DNA of 64,000 nucleotides from Rhodococcus triatomae BKS 15-14 (GTDB taxonomy: Bacteria; Actinomycetota; Actinomycetes; Mycobacteriales; Mycobacteriaceae): NCBI GenBank assembly GCA_000341795.1, contig AODO01000009.1, positions 1 to 64,000 on the forward strand. The letters run 5' to 3'. Below are positions 8,996 to 18,029 of this stretch, piece by piece. Position 1 is the stretch's first letter; the number at the start of each line of letters is the position of its first letter. The notes beneath the pieces are model-generated. The model made no database searches. It was not told where the DNA came from and saw nothing but the letters and a program-made list of their open reading frames with translations. A program made the translations under genes and the position numbers.

Positions 8996-9321
8996 CAGGC
9001 GTCAGCCTCCTTCTTCACGGCAGGGACATCCTTCTTGGGCTTGAACATCGCCAGCATGCGGTCGGTGACCACGAAGCCGCCGACGACGTTCAGGGTGCCG
9101 AACACCAGGGCGACGAACAGGATGATCTTGATCGACCAGGGCGCGTCGCCCGGCAGGTGACCGAGCACGACCAGCGCACCGAGCACGACGATGCCGTGGA
9201 TGGCGTTGGTGCCCGACATCAGCGGCGTGTGCAGCGTGTTCGGGACCTTGGAGATGACGGCGAATCCGACGAACCCGGCCAGGACCAGGATCGCGATGTT
9301 CGCGAGCAGTTCGTTGTACAT
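8995..9321 (-). CDS. pntAB: NAD(P) transhydrogenase subunit alpha 2 (membrane)
   Basis: 108-aa small membrane subunit. It has three to four hydrophobic helices (for example IAILVLAGFVGFAVIS and IVVLGALVVLG) and the family pattern TPLMSGTNAIHGIVV. The split of alpha into a soluble PntAA and this membrane PntAB is the form usual in actinobacteria. It overlaps both neighbours by 1 bp, indicating translational coupling. Confidence 0.96.
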   Translation of the reverse strand: MYNELLANIAILVLAGFVGFAVISKVPNTLHTPLMSGTNAIHGIVVLGALVVLGHLPGDAPWSIKIILFVALVFGTLNVVGGFVVTDRMLAMFKPKKDVPAVKKEADA

Positions 9322-10436
9322 CAGGCGCCCGCCTCCTCACGGGTGACGCAGGCGGCGGCCAGGATCTCGTCGCCGAAATCGGGTGCGAGGGCACCGTTGT
9401 CGTCGAGCATCAGCTCGATGACGGCCTGCAGGTTCTTCGAGTACAGCTCGGACGCGTGCTCCGGCATGGTCGCGGGCAGGTTGAGCGGCGAGCAGATCGT
9501 CACGCCGTGCTTGACGACGGTCTGGCCCGGCTCGGTCAGCTCGCAGTTGCCACCGGTCTCGCCGGCGAGGTCGACGACGACGCTGCCGGGCTTCATGCCC
9601 TCGACGGCGGCGGCGGTCACCAGACGCGGCGCCGGACGACCCGGAACCAGCGCCGTGGTGATCACGACGTCGAAGCCCTTGATCGCGTTCTCGAGCGCCT
9701 GCTGCTGCTGGGCCCGCTCGTCGTCGGTGAGCTCACGCGCGTAGCCACCCTCGCCTGCGGCGTCGATGCCGAGGTCGAGCCACTGGGCGCCGACGGAACG
9801 CACCTGGTCGGCGACCTCCGGACGCACGTCGTAGCCGGTGGTGCGACCACCGAGCCGCTTCGCGGTCGCGAGGGCCTGCAGGCCGGCGACACCGACACCG
9901 AGGACGAGGACGGTCGCGGGCTTCACGGTGCCGGCCGCGGTGGTCAGCATCGGGAAGTAGCGGGTGGACTCCGACGCGGCGACGACGACGGCCTTGTAAC
10001 CGGCGACGTTCGCCTGCGACGACAGCGCGTCCATCACCTGGGCGCGGGAGATGCGCGGGATGGCCTCGACGGCGAAGGCGGTGACGCCGGCCGCCTTCAG
10101 CGCGGCGATGCCGTCGGGGTTGGTGCGCGGCGCCAGGAACCCGATCAGCGACGACCCCGACTTCAGCTTCGCGGTCTCGGTGTCGGTGGGCGGCGCGACC
10201 TTGACGACCAGGTCCGCGGACCACGGGTCACCGATGGTGGCACCGGCCTCCTTGTACAGCTCGTCCGGGATCAACGCCCCGAGGCCGGCTCCGGGTTCGA
10301 CGATGACGTCGAGTCCCTTGCCGATCAGGGTCGTGACGACCTTCGGAACGAGCGCCACACGCCGTTCGCCGTCGTTCGTCTCTCGAACGACGCCGACCGT
10401 CGGGCGCGCTTGGGGCGTGCTCTTCGATGTATCCAA
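9321..10436 (-). CDS. pntAA: NAD(P) transhydrogenase subunit alpha 1, NAD-binding
   Basis: Soluble domain I of transhydrogenase, 371 aa from a TTG start at 10436, related to alanine dehydrogenase. The N-terminus is VGVVRETNDGERRVALVP, and the Rossmann motif VLVLGVGVAGLQAL lies mid-protein. TTG is preferred because an AGGAAG Shine-Dalgarno sequence lies about 8 bp upstream and the length then matches the family. A longer ATG form from 10532 would add 32 residues with no family match. First gene of pntAA-pntAB-pntB. Confidence 0.93.
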   Translation of the reverse strand: MDTSKSTPQARPTVGVVRETNDGERRVALVPKVVTTLIGKGLDVIVEPGAGLGALIPDELYKEAGATIGDPWSADLVVKVAPPTDTETAKLKSGSSLIGFLAPRTNPDGIAALKAAGVTAFAVEAIPRISRAQVMDALSSQANVAGYKAVVVAASESTRYFPMLTTAAGTVKPATVLVLGVGVAGLQALATAKRLGGRTTGYDVRPEVADQVRSVGAQWLDLGIDAAGEGGYARELTDDERAQQQQALENAIKGFDVVITTALVPGRPAPRLVTAAAVEGMKPGSVVVDLAGETGGNCELTEPGQTVVKHGVTICSPLNLPATMPEHASELYSKNLQAVIELMLDDNGALAPDFGDEILAAACVTREEAGA

Positions 10437-10885
10437 TGTGACTGCTTCCTGCGTGGATGGAGGGCGGGCCGAGAGGGGTGGAAGGCCCAGATGCGACGAG
10501 CGGCGTGTGCTCGGCGGCATGAGGATGGCCAAATGCTAGCCACACTTACGGTGACGTAGGAATCTCGTGTCCCGTCTTTCAGGAACTGAATCGAATCCGT
10601 AAATAGGGATCCCCTGGACAACGCGACAATAATGTGTGTCAAATCACACCTCGTTTCGGGCTCGTTGCCGTGACCAGGACCTTTGAACAGCGCGGCCCCG
10701 AACCTCACAGGCCACGCGTCCGCGACGAGAGGTCTCACAAGCCACGCCGGGGAACGGTCACAAGTCGGCTGTGTGCCCGCCACGACCCGACGACACTCCT
10801 TACACTTGGCTTCACGGGCACCGCCCGGCACGGGCGGCACAACTTGCCTGTGCCCGACTCGGGCACGGCACGCGGGAGGTCGACG
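10437..10885. other. Intergenic region between pnt operon and DUF488 gene
   Basis: 449 bp without a supportable gene, carrying the divergent promoters. It contains a CRP/GlxR-like palindrome at 10633-10648 and a short perfect hairpin TGCCCGACTCGGGCA at 10851-10865. The bases near 10560-10660 are clearly more AT-rich than the surroundings. Short open frames here have no protein character. Confidence 0.6.
10633..10648. promoter_or_regulatory. CRP/GlxR-like binding site
   Basis: TGTGTGTCAAATCACA is a near match to the actinobacterial CRP/GlxR consensus TGTGA-N6-TCACA; the left half-site has one deviation. It is about 200 bp upstream of the pntAA start and 238 bp upstream of the DUF488 start. 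cAMP-dependent regulation of pnt is inferred. Confidence 0.45.
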
Positions 10886-11305
10886 ATGACCGACAGGCAC
10901 CCAGTGGGCAGGCCGGCGACGAACGGCGGCCGCATCTCCGCGTCGGCACACGCGACCGTCGAGCGCGTGTACGACCACCCCGAGCCCGAGACGGGAGCCA
11001 TCCGCATCTTCGTGGACCGGCTCTGGCCGCGCGGGGTCCGCAAGGACTCCTTCCACTACGACGACTGGATCAAGGATCTCGCGCCGTCCACCGAACTCCG
11101 CCGCTGGTACAGCCACGACACCTCGCATTTCCGCGAGTTCCGGGCCCGCTACCGAGCCGAGCTGGAGTCGGACTCCGGCCGCGCAGCGGTCGATCACGTC
11201 CGCGAGCTCGCGCAGGGGCATGCCCTCGTGCTGCTGACGGCGACCCGGGACGTGGCGCACAGCCACGCGGAGGTGCTCGCCGAGTTCCTGGACGAGAGCC
11301 TGTGA
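10886..11305 (+). CDS. DUF488 family protein
   Basis: 139-aa DUF488 protein recognised by VYDHPEPETGAIRIFVDRLWPRG, WIKDLAPSTELRRWYSHD and LLTATRDVAHSHAEVL. Members are small cytoplasmic proteins of uncertain biochemical function. The ATG at 10886 has GGGAGGT about 6 bp upstream; upstream in-frame codons lack family similarity. The following zinc-ribbon gene overlaps it by GTGA. Confidence 0.88.
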   Translation: MTDRHPVGRPATNGGRISASAHATVERVYDHPEPETGAIRIFVDRLWPRGVRKDSFHYDDWIKDLAPSTELRRWYSHDTSHFREFRARYRAELESDSGRAAVDHVRELAQGHALVLLTATRDVAHSHAEVLAEFLDESL

Positions 11306-11505
11306 CGGACATCGACAGCGGCGTCGACGACGATGCGGGCGGGGACCCGGCATGCTGGCTGGACCGGGTCTGCCCGGAGTGCGGGGCGTTCCTGCCCGAC
11401 GGCCCGGCTCACCCCTGCCCACGCTGCGGTCGCCACGGCGCGCCTCCCGGTTCCCAGCCACGCCGGTATGACCGACTTCCGGCGCCGCGACGACCCCGCC
11501 CCTAG
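11302..11505 (+). CDS. Small zinc-ribbon protein
   Basis: 67-aa protein starting at a GTG that overlaps the DUF488 stop. It has two CxxC knuckles, CPECG and CPRCG, about 17 residues apart, which form a treble-clef or zinc-ribbon metal site, with acidic residues before and a basic tail after. Function is unknown. The tight overlap suggests coexpression with DUF488, perhaps as a partner protein. Confidence 0.7.
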   Translation: MTDIDSGVDDDAGGDPACWLDRVCPECGAFLPDGPAHPCPRCGRHGAPPGSQPRRYDRLPAPRRPRP

Positions 11506-11515
11506 AGTTGGCCGG

Positions 11516-12352
11516 GTGAGTGACGCGAAATCCCCGATTCTGCTGGAGAAGGAACCCCTCGTCGACGCCCTGATCGGCGAGTGGCAGACGATCGGGTTCC
11601 TGCTCGACGAACTGACCCCGGAACAGTGGTCGACGCCGTCCCCCCTTCCCGGATGGTCGGTGCAGGACGTGGTCGCGCATCTCATCGGAACGGAGTCGAT
11701 GCTCGCGGGCATCGACCCGCCGGTCGAGGAGGGCGACGTCCCCGACTCCCCGCACGTCCACAATCCGATCGGTGCGTTCAACGAGCGTTGGATCCACGGT
11801 CTGCGCGATCGCGGTCCCGAACGGATCCGCGACCACTTCCTGGAGATCACCACGCAGCGCGCCGACGTGCTGCGGACGATGACGCAGGCCGATTTCGACG
11901 CGCCCGCGATGACCCCGGTCGGCCCCGACAGCTACGGCCGCTTCATGCGGACCCGACTATTCGACTGCTGGTTCCACGAGCACGACATCCGCGACGCGAT
12001 CGGGGTGCCCGGTGACGAGGGCGGTGTGCGCGGCGAGTACGCCTTCGCCGAACTCGTCTGGGGCGTTCCGTTCGCGGTCGGGAAGAAGGGTCGCGCACCG
12101 CAGTGCACGTCGGTGACGTTTGCGCTGTCGGGTCCCCTGGCTCGGGACGTCCACGTCGCGGTCGAGGGACGTGCCGCCCTGGTCGACGAACTTCCCGGCC
12201 CGGCGACGACGACGGTGGCGATGGATTCGCGGCTGTTCACCCGCCTGTGCGGGGGACGGGTCTCGCCCGTCGACCGGATGGACGAGGTGACGATCTCCGG
12301 CCACGAGGAGCTCGGGATCCAGATCGTGACGAATCTGGCCTTCACGATCTGA
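11516..12352 (+). CDS. Maleylpyruvate isomerase/DinB-type mycothiol-dependent family protein
   Basis: 278-aa protein of the TIGR03083/DinB-like family. The N-terminal four-helix bundle shows the hallmark LPGWSVQDVVAHLIGTE, whose His contributes to a metal site together with CWFHEHDIRDAIG. A C-terminal SCP2-like half follows. Characterised relatives are mycothiol-dependent isomerases or transferases; the actual substrate is unknown. GTG at 11516 is taken as start, 10 bp after the zinc-ribbon gene. Confidence 0.88.
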   Translation: MSDAKSPILLEKEPLVDALIGEWQTIGFLLDELTPEQWSTPSPLPGWSVQDVVAHLIGTESMLAGIDPPVEEGDVPDSPHVHNPIGAFNERWIHGLRDRGPERIRDHFLEITTQRADVLRTMTQADFDAPAMTPVGPDSYGRFMRTRLFDCWFHEHDIRDAIGVPGDEGGVRGEYAFAELVWGVPFAVGKKGRAPQCTSVTFALSGPLARDVHVAVEGRAALVDELPGPATTTVAMDSRLFTRLCGGRVSPVDRMDEVTISGHEELGIQIVTNLAFTI

Positions 12353-12356
12353 CGGC

Positions 12357-12992
12357 ATGCGACTGTTTCTCGCGTCGTACCGATTCGGCGCGCACCGCGA
12401 CCGGTTCGTGCGACTGGTCGGAGGCACCACGCGCATCGCGGTGATCGCGAATGCCGCCGACGCGTGGGGGACGGCCCGGGACTCCGCGGTCGTGTCGGAT
12501 CTGGTTCCGCTGCGGCGCCTCGGGTTCGACGTCGCCGAGGTGGACCTGCGTGAGTACGCGGGTGCACCCGAGCGCCTGCGGGAACGACTGTCGGAGTTCG
12601 GGGCGGTGTGGGTGCGCGGCGGGAACACGTTCGTGTTGCGCGCGCAGCTCGCGGCGTGCGGCGGCGACGCGGTGCTCACGGATCTGCTCCGGAGGGACGC
12701 ACTGGTCTACGCCGGGTACAGCGCCGGCGCGTGCGTGCTGTCGCCGAGCCTGCGGGGACTCGAACTCGCCGACGACCCGGCCGAGGTGCAGGCGGTGTGT
12801 GGGAGGGAGACGATCTGGGACGGGCTCGGCCTGATCGACTTCGCGATCGTCCCGCATCATCGTTCGCCGGGTTATCCGCCGGAGGAGGTGGAGCTGATCG
12901 ACCGGATCGCCGACGGGTACCGACGAGCGGGTACCCCGCATCGGACCCTCGACGACGATCAGGTCGTGGTGATCGACGAACCGTCCCGGTGA
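12357..12992 (+). CDS. Peptidase E-like (S51) serine peptidase
   Basis: 211-aa S51-family peptidase, usual size for cytoplasmic dipeptidase E. The class-I-glutaminase-like fold shows VRGGNTFVLRAQL and the nucleophile elbow AGYSAGACVLSP, with Ser near residue 121. The FAIVPHHRS segment supplies the His. Relatives cleave Asp-X dipeptides. It starts 4 bp after the preceding stop, so is probably cotranscribed. Confidence 0.88.
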   Translation: MRLFLASYRFGAHRDRFVRLVGGTTRIAVIANAADAWGTARDSAVVSDLVPLRRLGFDVAEVDLREYAGAPERLRERLSEFGAVWVRGGNTFVLRAQLAACGGDAVLTDLLRRDALVYAGYSAGACVLSPSLRGLELADDPAEVQAVCGRETIWDGLGLIDFAIVPHHRSPGYPPEEVELIDRIADGYRRAGTPHRTLDDDQVVVIDEPSR

Positions 12993-13011
12993 CGGCCCCG
13001 GCTCAGCCGGC

Positions 13012-13335
13012 TCAGCGGCCGATGCCGGTGTGGACGCTGATCGGCGCGGGAAGCAGGGAGAGGCGACGCGGGGCCTTGAGCCGCCTGCGCGAGATCTCGT
13101 CGGCGCCCGCGAGCAGCGCGTCCACGAGGATCTCGGGGTCACCGCGCCACGCGTCGACGATGCGGGCGAGCGCCTCGTCGGTGAACAGTCCGCTGTCCGA
13201 GAGCGCGTCCCGCCAGATGTTCAGTTCGCCGTCCCGCACCTGGTCGATGGCGTGGACGTCGACCTCGCCGCCGTCCCACTCGCAGGACAGCACCGCGCCG
13301 ATCAACTCGCTGGTCGGAGTTGCCAGATTGCTCAT
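13012..13335 (-). CDS. Conserved hypothetical protein, paralogue A
   Basis: 107-aa acidic protein with no domain I recognise. It is clearly paralogous to the next minus-strand gene (13514-13837): shared elements are the order VDAWRGDPEILVDALLAGADE versus VAWRMDPELLVEALLDGADE and SDSGLFTDEAL versus ADSGLLTNDVV. The start ATG at 13335 follows AAGGGACC. No signal peptide or membrane segment is seen. A small tandem duplication of an actinobacterial protein of unknown role. Confidence 0.75.
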   Translation of the reverse strand: MSNLATPTSELIGAVLSCEWDGGEVDVHAIDQVRDGELNIWRDALSDSGLFTDEALARIVDAWRGDPEILVDALLAGADEISRRRLKAPRRLSLLPAPISVHTGIGR

Positions 13336-13513
13336 GCGGCCGGTCCCTTCGCCAGGATGAACTCTCGGTGCCGGTGTAACGCTGTGGCGCCGTCGAACGA
13401 TTGCAGCCAAACCTAGCCGCAATCACCTGCCCTGGCGAGGGTGAACAGCCACAATCTGGTAACAGAGGGACCAGTGTTACTGATGTGACTAACGGGGAGA
13501 ACGGTGCGTGAGG

Positions 13514-13837
13514 TCAGCCGACGAACGCGGCCTCGGACGGAAGCGCAGCGGCAACCCGGCTCGACCGGATGCGCCGTGCGGTGACCTCGTCGGCGCCGTC
13601 CAACAGCGCCTCGACCAGGAGCTCCGGGTCCATCCGCCACGCCACCTCGAGGTCGCGGACCACGTCGTTGGTGAGCAGTCCCGAATCTGCGACGGCTCGC
13701 AGCCAGTCGTCGATCTCACCCATCCGGATGGCGTCGACGGCCTCCGTGTCGACAGTGTCCTGATCGTCGAACTCGTAGGCGAAGACTGCTCGCACGATCC
13801 CGTCGACTGCGCTCGAAACGGCCATGGGTAACTCCAT
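13514..13837 (-). CDS. Conserved hypothetical protein, paralogue B
   Basis: 107-aa acidic protein and paralogue of 13012-13335, with the same helical pattern and the conserved WRMDPELLVEALLDGADEVTARR block. ATG at 13837 or the ATG four codons later (13825) can start it. It lies 178 bp upstream of its paralogue in the same direction. An AT-rich promoter-like region and imperfect hairpin lie upstream near 13962-13990. No function can be assigned. Confidence 0.75.
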   Translation of the reverse strand: MELPMAVSSAVDGIVRAVFAYEFDDQDTVDTEAVDAIRMGEIDDWLRAVADSGLLTNDVVRDLEVAWRMDPELLVEALLDGADEVTARRIRSSRVAAALPSEAAFVG

Positions 13838-14217
13838 TCACACACTCCGCGCATCCGAGCGCGGTGACACCGGGTGCCGGCCAACCGGCCGACACGCAAC
13901 GCTCGGGCCTGTAACGACATGCCACTGCCGAGCGATTGGGGAAATCTAGCGCGGTCAAAGCGTTGTTTGTATAGCTACAAAAGAAACAACGGGTTAACCG
14001 GACTGTGTTTTACGCCACACTTGCCAGATCGGCCGGAACACGTCTCGTGGCGCGCGTCCCCTGTCACCATGCGCCGCCGGAGACACGTCCGGGGTCCCGG
14101 AATCCGCCCCGGACGACACCCCACGGGTACAGACTGAGGGTGGTGTCCGTCGACTGGATTCCGGTCGGCGACGCCACAGGTGCGCAACCGCGAGTCGACA
14201 ACCGTTGGGAGTACGAC
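13838..14217. other. Intergenic region with AT-rich hairpin
   Basis: 380 bp between divergent units. An AT-rich patch at 13960-14010 holds an imperfect inverted repeat GTTGTTTGTA / TACAAAAGAAACAAC (13962-13990), the most likely promoter or operator area. The remainder has no convincing coding sequence; the frame upstream of the 14218 start lacks family similarity. Confidence 0.55.
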
Positions 14218-15684
14218 ATGGGCGACGGCCAACCGCTGATCCCTCCGAGCGCGGTGGACTTCGACCTCTCCGGTGTGGCAGCGGGATGGGACCGCACCAT
14301 GTCCGACCTCGAAGCGGGAATGTGGCGGATGGAGGAGGCGCAACCACGGCTCCGGTCACCGATCGTCGCCGTCGACCTCCTCGACGAATCCCCCGACTGG
14401 GAACGGCTGGTACGCGCGCACGAATGGGCGTCCCACATCGTCCCGCGGATCCGGATGCGAGCCGTCGAACCCGTCTTCGGACTGGGCAATCCGGTGTGGT
14501 CGGTCGATCCCGAGTTCGACCTCGACTACCACCTGCGGCGGATCCGACTCCCCGAACCCGCGACCTTCGACCACGCCCTGCGGATCTGCAGGCATCTCGC
14601 GTGCGAACCGTTCGACAAGGCGCGCCCGCCCTGGACGGCGATGCTGATCGAAGGACTCCCCGACGGCCGCGCCGTGTACGTCGTCAAGACCCACCACAGC
14701 ATGACCGACGGCATGGGCGGCATCGGTCTGATGACACTGCTGCACAGCAGGCGCCGCGAGCCGACGCCCGACAAACCCGACCGCCTGCCCGCACCACCGG
14801 AGAACCTGAACACCGTCACGGCGCTCGGCGAGGAGGTGGCCACGCAGTTGCGTCGCGCCCCGGGCCGGATCCGGGGCCTCGTCGGAGGCGCGGTCCGTAC
14901 CGCCGCGGCCGCCGTCACCGATCCGCTGGGAACCGCGGGCGAGGTGTTCGGTTACGCGAACTCGGTGCGCCGCATCGTCACCCCGCCACCCGAGGAGGGT
15001 TCGCCCCTGCTCCGCAACCGTGGCATGGGCCGCTGGTTCGGGGTGCTCGAGGTGGGACTCCCCGAGTTCAAGGTGGCCGCCCGGGCCGCCGGTGGTTCCC
15101 TCAACGACGCCTACGTCGCGGCACTGCTCGGTGGCTTCGCGCGCTATCAGAGCGCACTCGGACAGGCGCCCTCCCCCGTCCCCATGGGCATGCCGGTGAA
15201 CCTGCGCACCGCCTCGGACCCGTCGGGCGGAAACCGGTTCGCCGCGGTGCGATTCGTGGGGCCTGCCACCGAATCCGATCCCACCACGCGCATCGCCAAG
15301 GTCCGGACGATCGTCCTCGGACTTCGGGAGGAGCCGGCGATCGACGCGCTGGACGTGGCCGCGCCGGTCCTGTCCCGGCTGCCCACCTGGCTGCTCGCCA
15401 CCTGGTACCTGTCGCAGTCCACCGCACTCGACCTGCAGGCCAGCAACGTCGCCGGCGTTCCGGTCCCCGTCTATCTCGCAGGCGCACGCATCGAGCGGAT
15501 GTTCCCGTTCGGCCCGGCGCCCGGCTGCGCCGTGATGGCCACGCTGGTCTCGCATGCCGGGGTGTGCTGCATCGGAGTCAACCTCGACACCGCCGCGGTG
15601 ACGCAGCCGAAGCTGTTCATGAACTGCCTGCAGGACGGGCTCGACGAGATCATCGCACTCGGCGAGCCCGGCGAAACACGGTGA
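14218..15684 (+). CDS. Wax ester synthase/diacylglycerol acyltransferase
   Basis: 488-aa WS/DGAT-family enzyme that makes triacylglycerol or wax esters from acyl-CoA, probably at the membrane or lipid-body surface. The catalytic motif HHSMTDG is near residues 159-165; PLW-like PPWTAM precedes it, and the C-terminal SNVAGVP block matches the family's second conserved motif. ATG at 14218 has GGGAG upstream; an upstream extension would be unusual. It leads an operon with plsB and an HAD-PlsC fusion, consistent with storage-lipid synthesis. Confidence 0.93.
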   Translation: MGDGQPLIPPSAVDFDLSGVAAGWDRTMSDLEAGMWRMEEAQPRLRSPIVAVDLLDESPDWERLVRAHEWASHIVPRIRMRAVEPVFGLGNPVWSVDPEFDLDYHLRRIRLPEPATFDHALRICRHLACEPFDKARPPWTAMLIEGLPDGRAVYVVKTHHSMTDGMGGIGLMTLLHSRRREPTPDKPDRLPAPPENLNTVTALGEEVATQLRRAPGRIRGLVGGAVRTAAAAVTDPLGTAGEVFGYANSVRRIVTPPPEEGSPLLRNRGMGRWFGVLEVGLPEFKVAARAAGGSLNDAYVAALLGGFARYQSALGQAPSPVPMGMPVNLRTASDPSGGNRFAAVRFVGPATESDPTTRIAKVRTIVLGLREEPAIDALDVAAPVLSRLPTWLLATWYLSQSTALDLQASNVAGVPVPVYLAGARIERMFPFGPAPGCAVMATLVSHAGVCCIGVNLDTAAVTQPKLFMNCLQDGLDEIIALGEPGETR

Positions 15685-15707
15685 GTGCCAGTGAGGATGG
15701 GAGCGCC

Positions 15708-18029
15708 ATGACGAACTCGACACGGCCACGGGTGTACCTGACCGAGGCGATGACCGAGACCGAATCGGGGGTGCTGCACACCTGGCTCGGCGAGCAGCTC
15801 AGCGACGCCGCCGTCCCGGCGACCGCGGTCACCATCACCGACCAGGCGTTGCTCGAACTCGCCGGTCGCGACGACGATCCCCTCCTGACACCCGTCCGGG
15901 TGGTGTGGTTGCCGCGCAGCCCGCACGAGCCGGGCACGGTTCGCCTTCGGGAGGCGATGTCGCCGCGCGACCCGCTGCACCCGGGCCGCGGCGCCCAGCG
16001 GCGATTGCTCCGCAACGATCCGACGCGCTGCCGCGTGATCGAGGGCGAGCCCGCCCCGCTCAGCGATCTCGAGCGCCGTCTCGCCGAGAACGGCGGCGGA
16101 TCGCTGCCGGAGTACATCCGCAGGCAGGCGGCTCTGGCGTTGGAGCGGGCGGAGAGGGGACTGCTCGGCGACCAGTACAAGGTGTCGCGGTTCGTGGTCG
16201 ACGAGATCACCGACAGCCGCCGCTACCGCGAGGGCATCCGTCGGCTCGCGGCAGACCACAACACCAGCCTCACCGAGGTCGACGAGCACGCCCGCGACTC
16301 CCTCCACGAGCTCGTCGCGACACAGAGCCGGCGGGCCGTCGCACTGTGGGGCCGGTTGGGCCGCTACTTCTCCCGCGCCTACCGACTCGACGTCGACGCC
16401 GCCAGGTTCGACGAACTGCGCGAGCTGAACCGCAAGCACTCGCTCGTCTTCCTGCCGAGCCACCGGTCCTACCTCGACCCGCTCGTGCTCCGTCCGGCCT
16501 TGCTGGCCAACGACCTTCCGCTCAATCACGTGATGGGCGGACTGAACGTCAACTTCTGGCCGATCGGTCCGATCGGCAAGCGCAGCGGCACCGTGTTCAT
16601 CCGCCGCAAGTTCGGCGACGACGAGGTGTACAAGTGGACACTGCGCGAGTACATGCGATACCTGATCACCAAGCGGTTCAACCTCGAGTGGTACATCGAG
16701 GGCGGCCGCGGCCGCACCGGCAAACTGCGTCCACCACGATTCGGGATCCTCACCTACCTGGCGCAGGCGTTCCAGTCGTCGGTCGCCTCCGACGTGTACC
16801 TCGTCCCCGTCTCGCTGACGTACGACCAGCTGTACGAGGTGACGGCGATGGCCGCCGAGGCACACGGGGAGGTGAAGAAGAAGGAAGGCTTCTGGTGGAT
16901 GGTCGGATACGTCCGGGCCCAGGGTGAGCGCAACGGCGTCGCACACGTGTCGATCGGTAGGCCGCTGTCACTGGCGCAGGCTCTCGCCCAGGAGCCCGAC
17001 CAGCGCCTCGCCATCCAGAAGGCCGCGTTCGAGGTGTGCAACCGGATCAACGAGGTCACGCCGATCACGGCGTCGTCGCTGACCCTGCTCGCCTTCCTCG
17101 GCGTCGAGGATCGCGCGTTGACGGTGCACGAACTGGAGCAGATCTTCACCCCGCTGATCGAGTACATCCTCGCCCGCGACCTCCCGACGGCAGGCGACGT
17201 CGACCTGACGAATCCTCGGGTGATCCGCAAGGCCGTGCAGACGCACCTCGACTCGGGCGTGCTCAAGACGTTCGACCAGGGCGACGAGCCGGTCTACTAC
17301 CTGGGCTCCGACCAGCACCTGGTCGCGGCGTTCTACCGCAACAACAGCATTCACTTCCTCGTCGCCCGGGCGATCGCGGAACTGGTCATCCAGGGGGCTG
17401 TCGACAATCCCCCGGACAACCTCGTGACGTCGGGATGGGAGGACGCCAAACGGATCCGCGACGTTCTGAAGTTCGAGTTCTTCTTCCCGGACAAGGCGGA
17501 GTTCGAGAAGCAGATGCGCGACGAGCTGACGCTGATCCGGCCGGGCTGGGAGGAGGACATCGACGATCCGGACCACGCCCGGAAGATGCTGGACGCGGTG
17601 CGTCCGTACCTGGCCCACCGCGTGCTGCAGCCGTTCCTGGAGGCGTACTCGGTGGTCGCCGACCAACTCGTCCAGGTGCCCGTCTCGCGCACCTTCGACG
17701 AGAAGTCGTTCGTCACGACCTGCCTCGGCGTCGCGAAGCAGCGGCGCCTGCGACAGCAGATCGCCAGCAGCGAGTCGATCTCGAGCGAACTGTTCGGGAC
17801 GGCACTGGCGCTCGCCCGCAACCGTGGACTCGTCGAGATCGACATCGACGGCGGCGATTCCGCGCGCGCGGAAGAGGTCGTCACGCGTCGCGAGGAGTTC
17901 GCCGAGGAGATGCGCGTCCTCGTCAGCCGAGTGCAGCGGATCCGGGATCTGTCCCACGAACGGGTCACCACCCTGAGCGCGCCGCCCACCCTGCCGGGCG
18001 CGGCCGCCTCGGACGGGCCGAGCACATGA
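15708..18029 (+). CDS. plsB: Glycerol-3-phosphate 1-O-acyltransferase
   Basis: 773-aa PlsB. It catalyses the first acylation of glycerol 3-phosphate. The acyltransferase motifs are visible: HX4D as SHRSYLD near residue 251, GTVFIRRKFG, and EGGRGRTGK near 331. The long C-terminal extension is typical of PlsB and of mycobacterial homologues. ATG at 15708 has GGGAG 6 bp upstream; a GTG at 15681 overlapping the WS/DGAT stop is an alternative. It overlaps the next gene by ATGA. Confidence 0.94.
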   Translation: MTNSTRPRVYLTEAMTETESGVLHTWLGEQLSDAAVPATAVTITDQALLELAGRDDDPLLTPVRVVWLPRSPHEPGTVRLREAMSPRDPLHPGRGAQRRLLRNDPTRCRVIEGEPAPLSDLERRLAENGGGSLPEYIRRQAALALERAERGLLGDQYKVSRFVVDEITDSRRYREGIRRLAADHNTSLTEVDEHARDSLHELVATQSRRAVALWGRLGRYFSRAYRLDVDAARFDELRELNRKHSLVFLPSHRSYLDPLVLRPALLANDLPLNHVMGGLNVNFWPIGPIGKRSGTVFIRRKFGDDEVYKWTLREYMRYLITKRFNLEWYIEGGRGRTGKLRPPRFGILTYLAQAFQSSVASDVYLVPVSLTYDQLYEVTAMAAEAHGEVKKKEGFWWMVGYVRAQGERNGVAHVSIGRPLSLAQALAQEPDQRLAIQKAAFEVCNRINEVTPITASSLTLLAFLGVEDRALTVHELEQIFTPLIEYILARDLPTAGDVDLTNPRVIRKAVQTHLDSGVLKTFDQGDEPVYYLGSDQHLVAAFYRNNSIHFLVARAIAELVIQGAVDNPPDNLVTSGWEDAKRIRDVLKFEFFFPDKAEFEKQMRDELTLIRPGWEEDIDDPDHARKMLDAVRPYLAHRVLQPFLEAYSVVADQLVQVPVSRTFDEKSFVTTCLGVAKQRRLRQQIASSESISSELFGTALALARNRGLVEIDIDGGDSARAEEVVTRREEFAEEMRVLVSRVQRIRDLSHERVTTLSAPPTLPGAAASDGPST

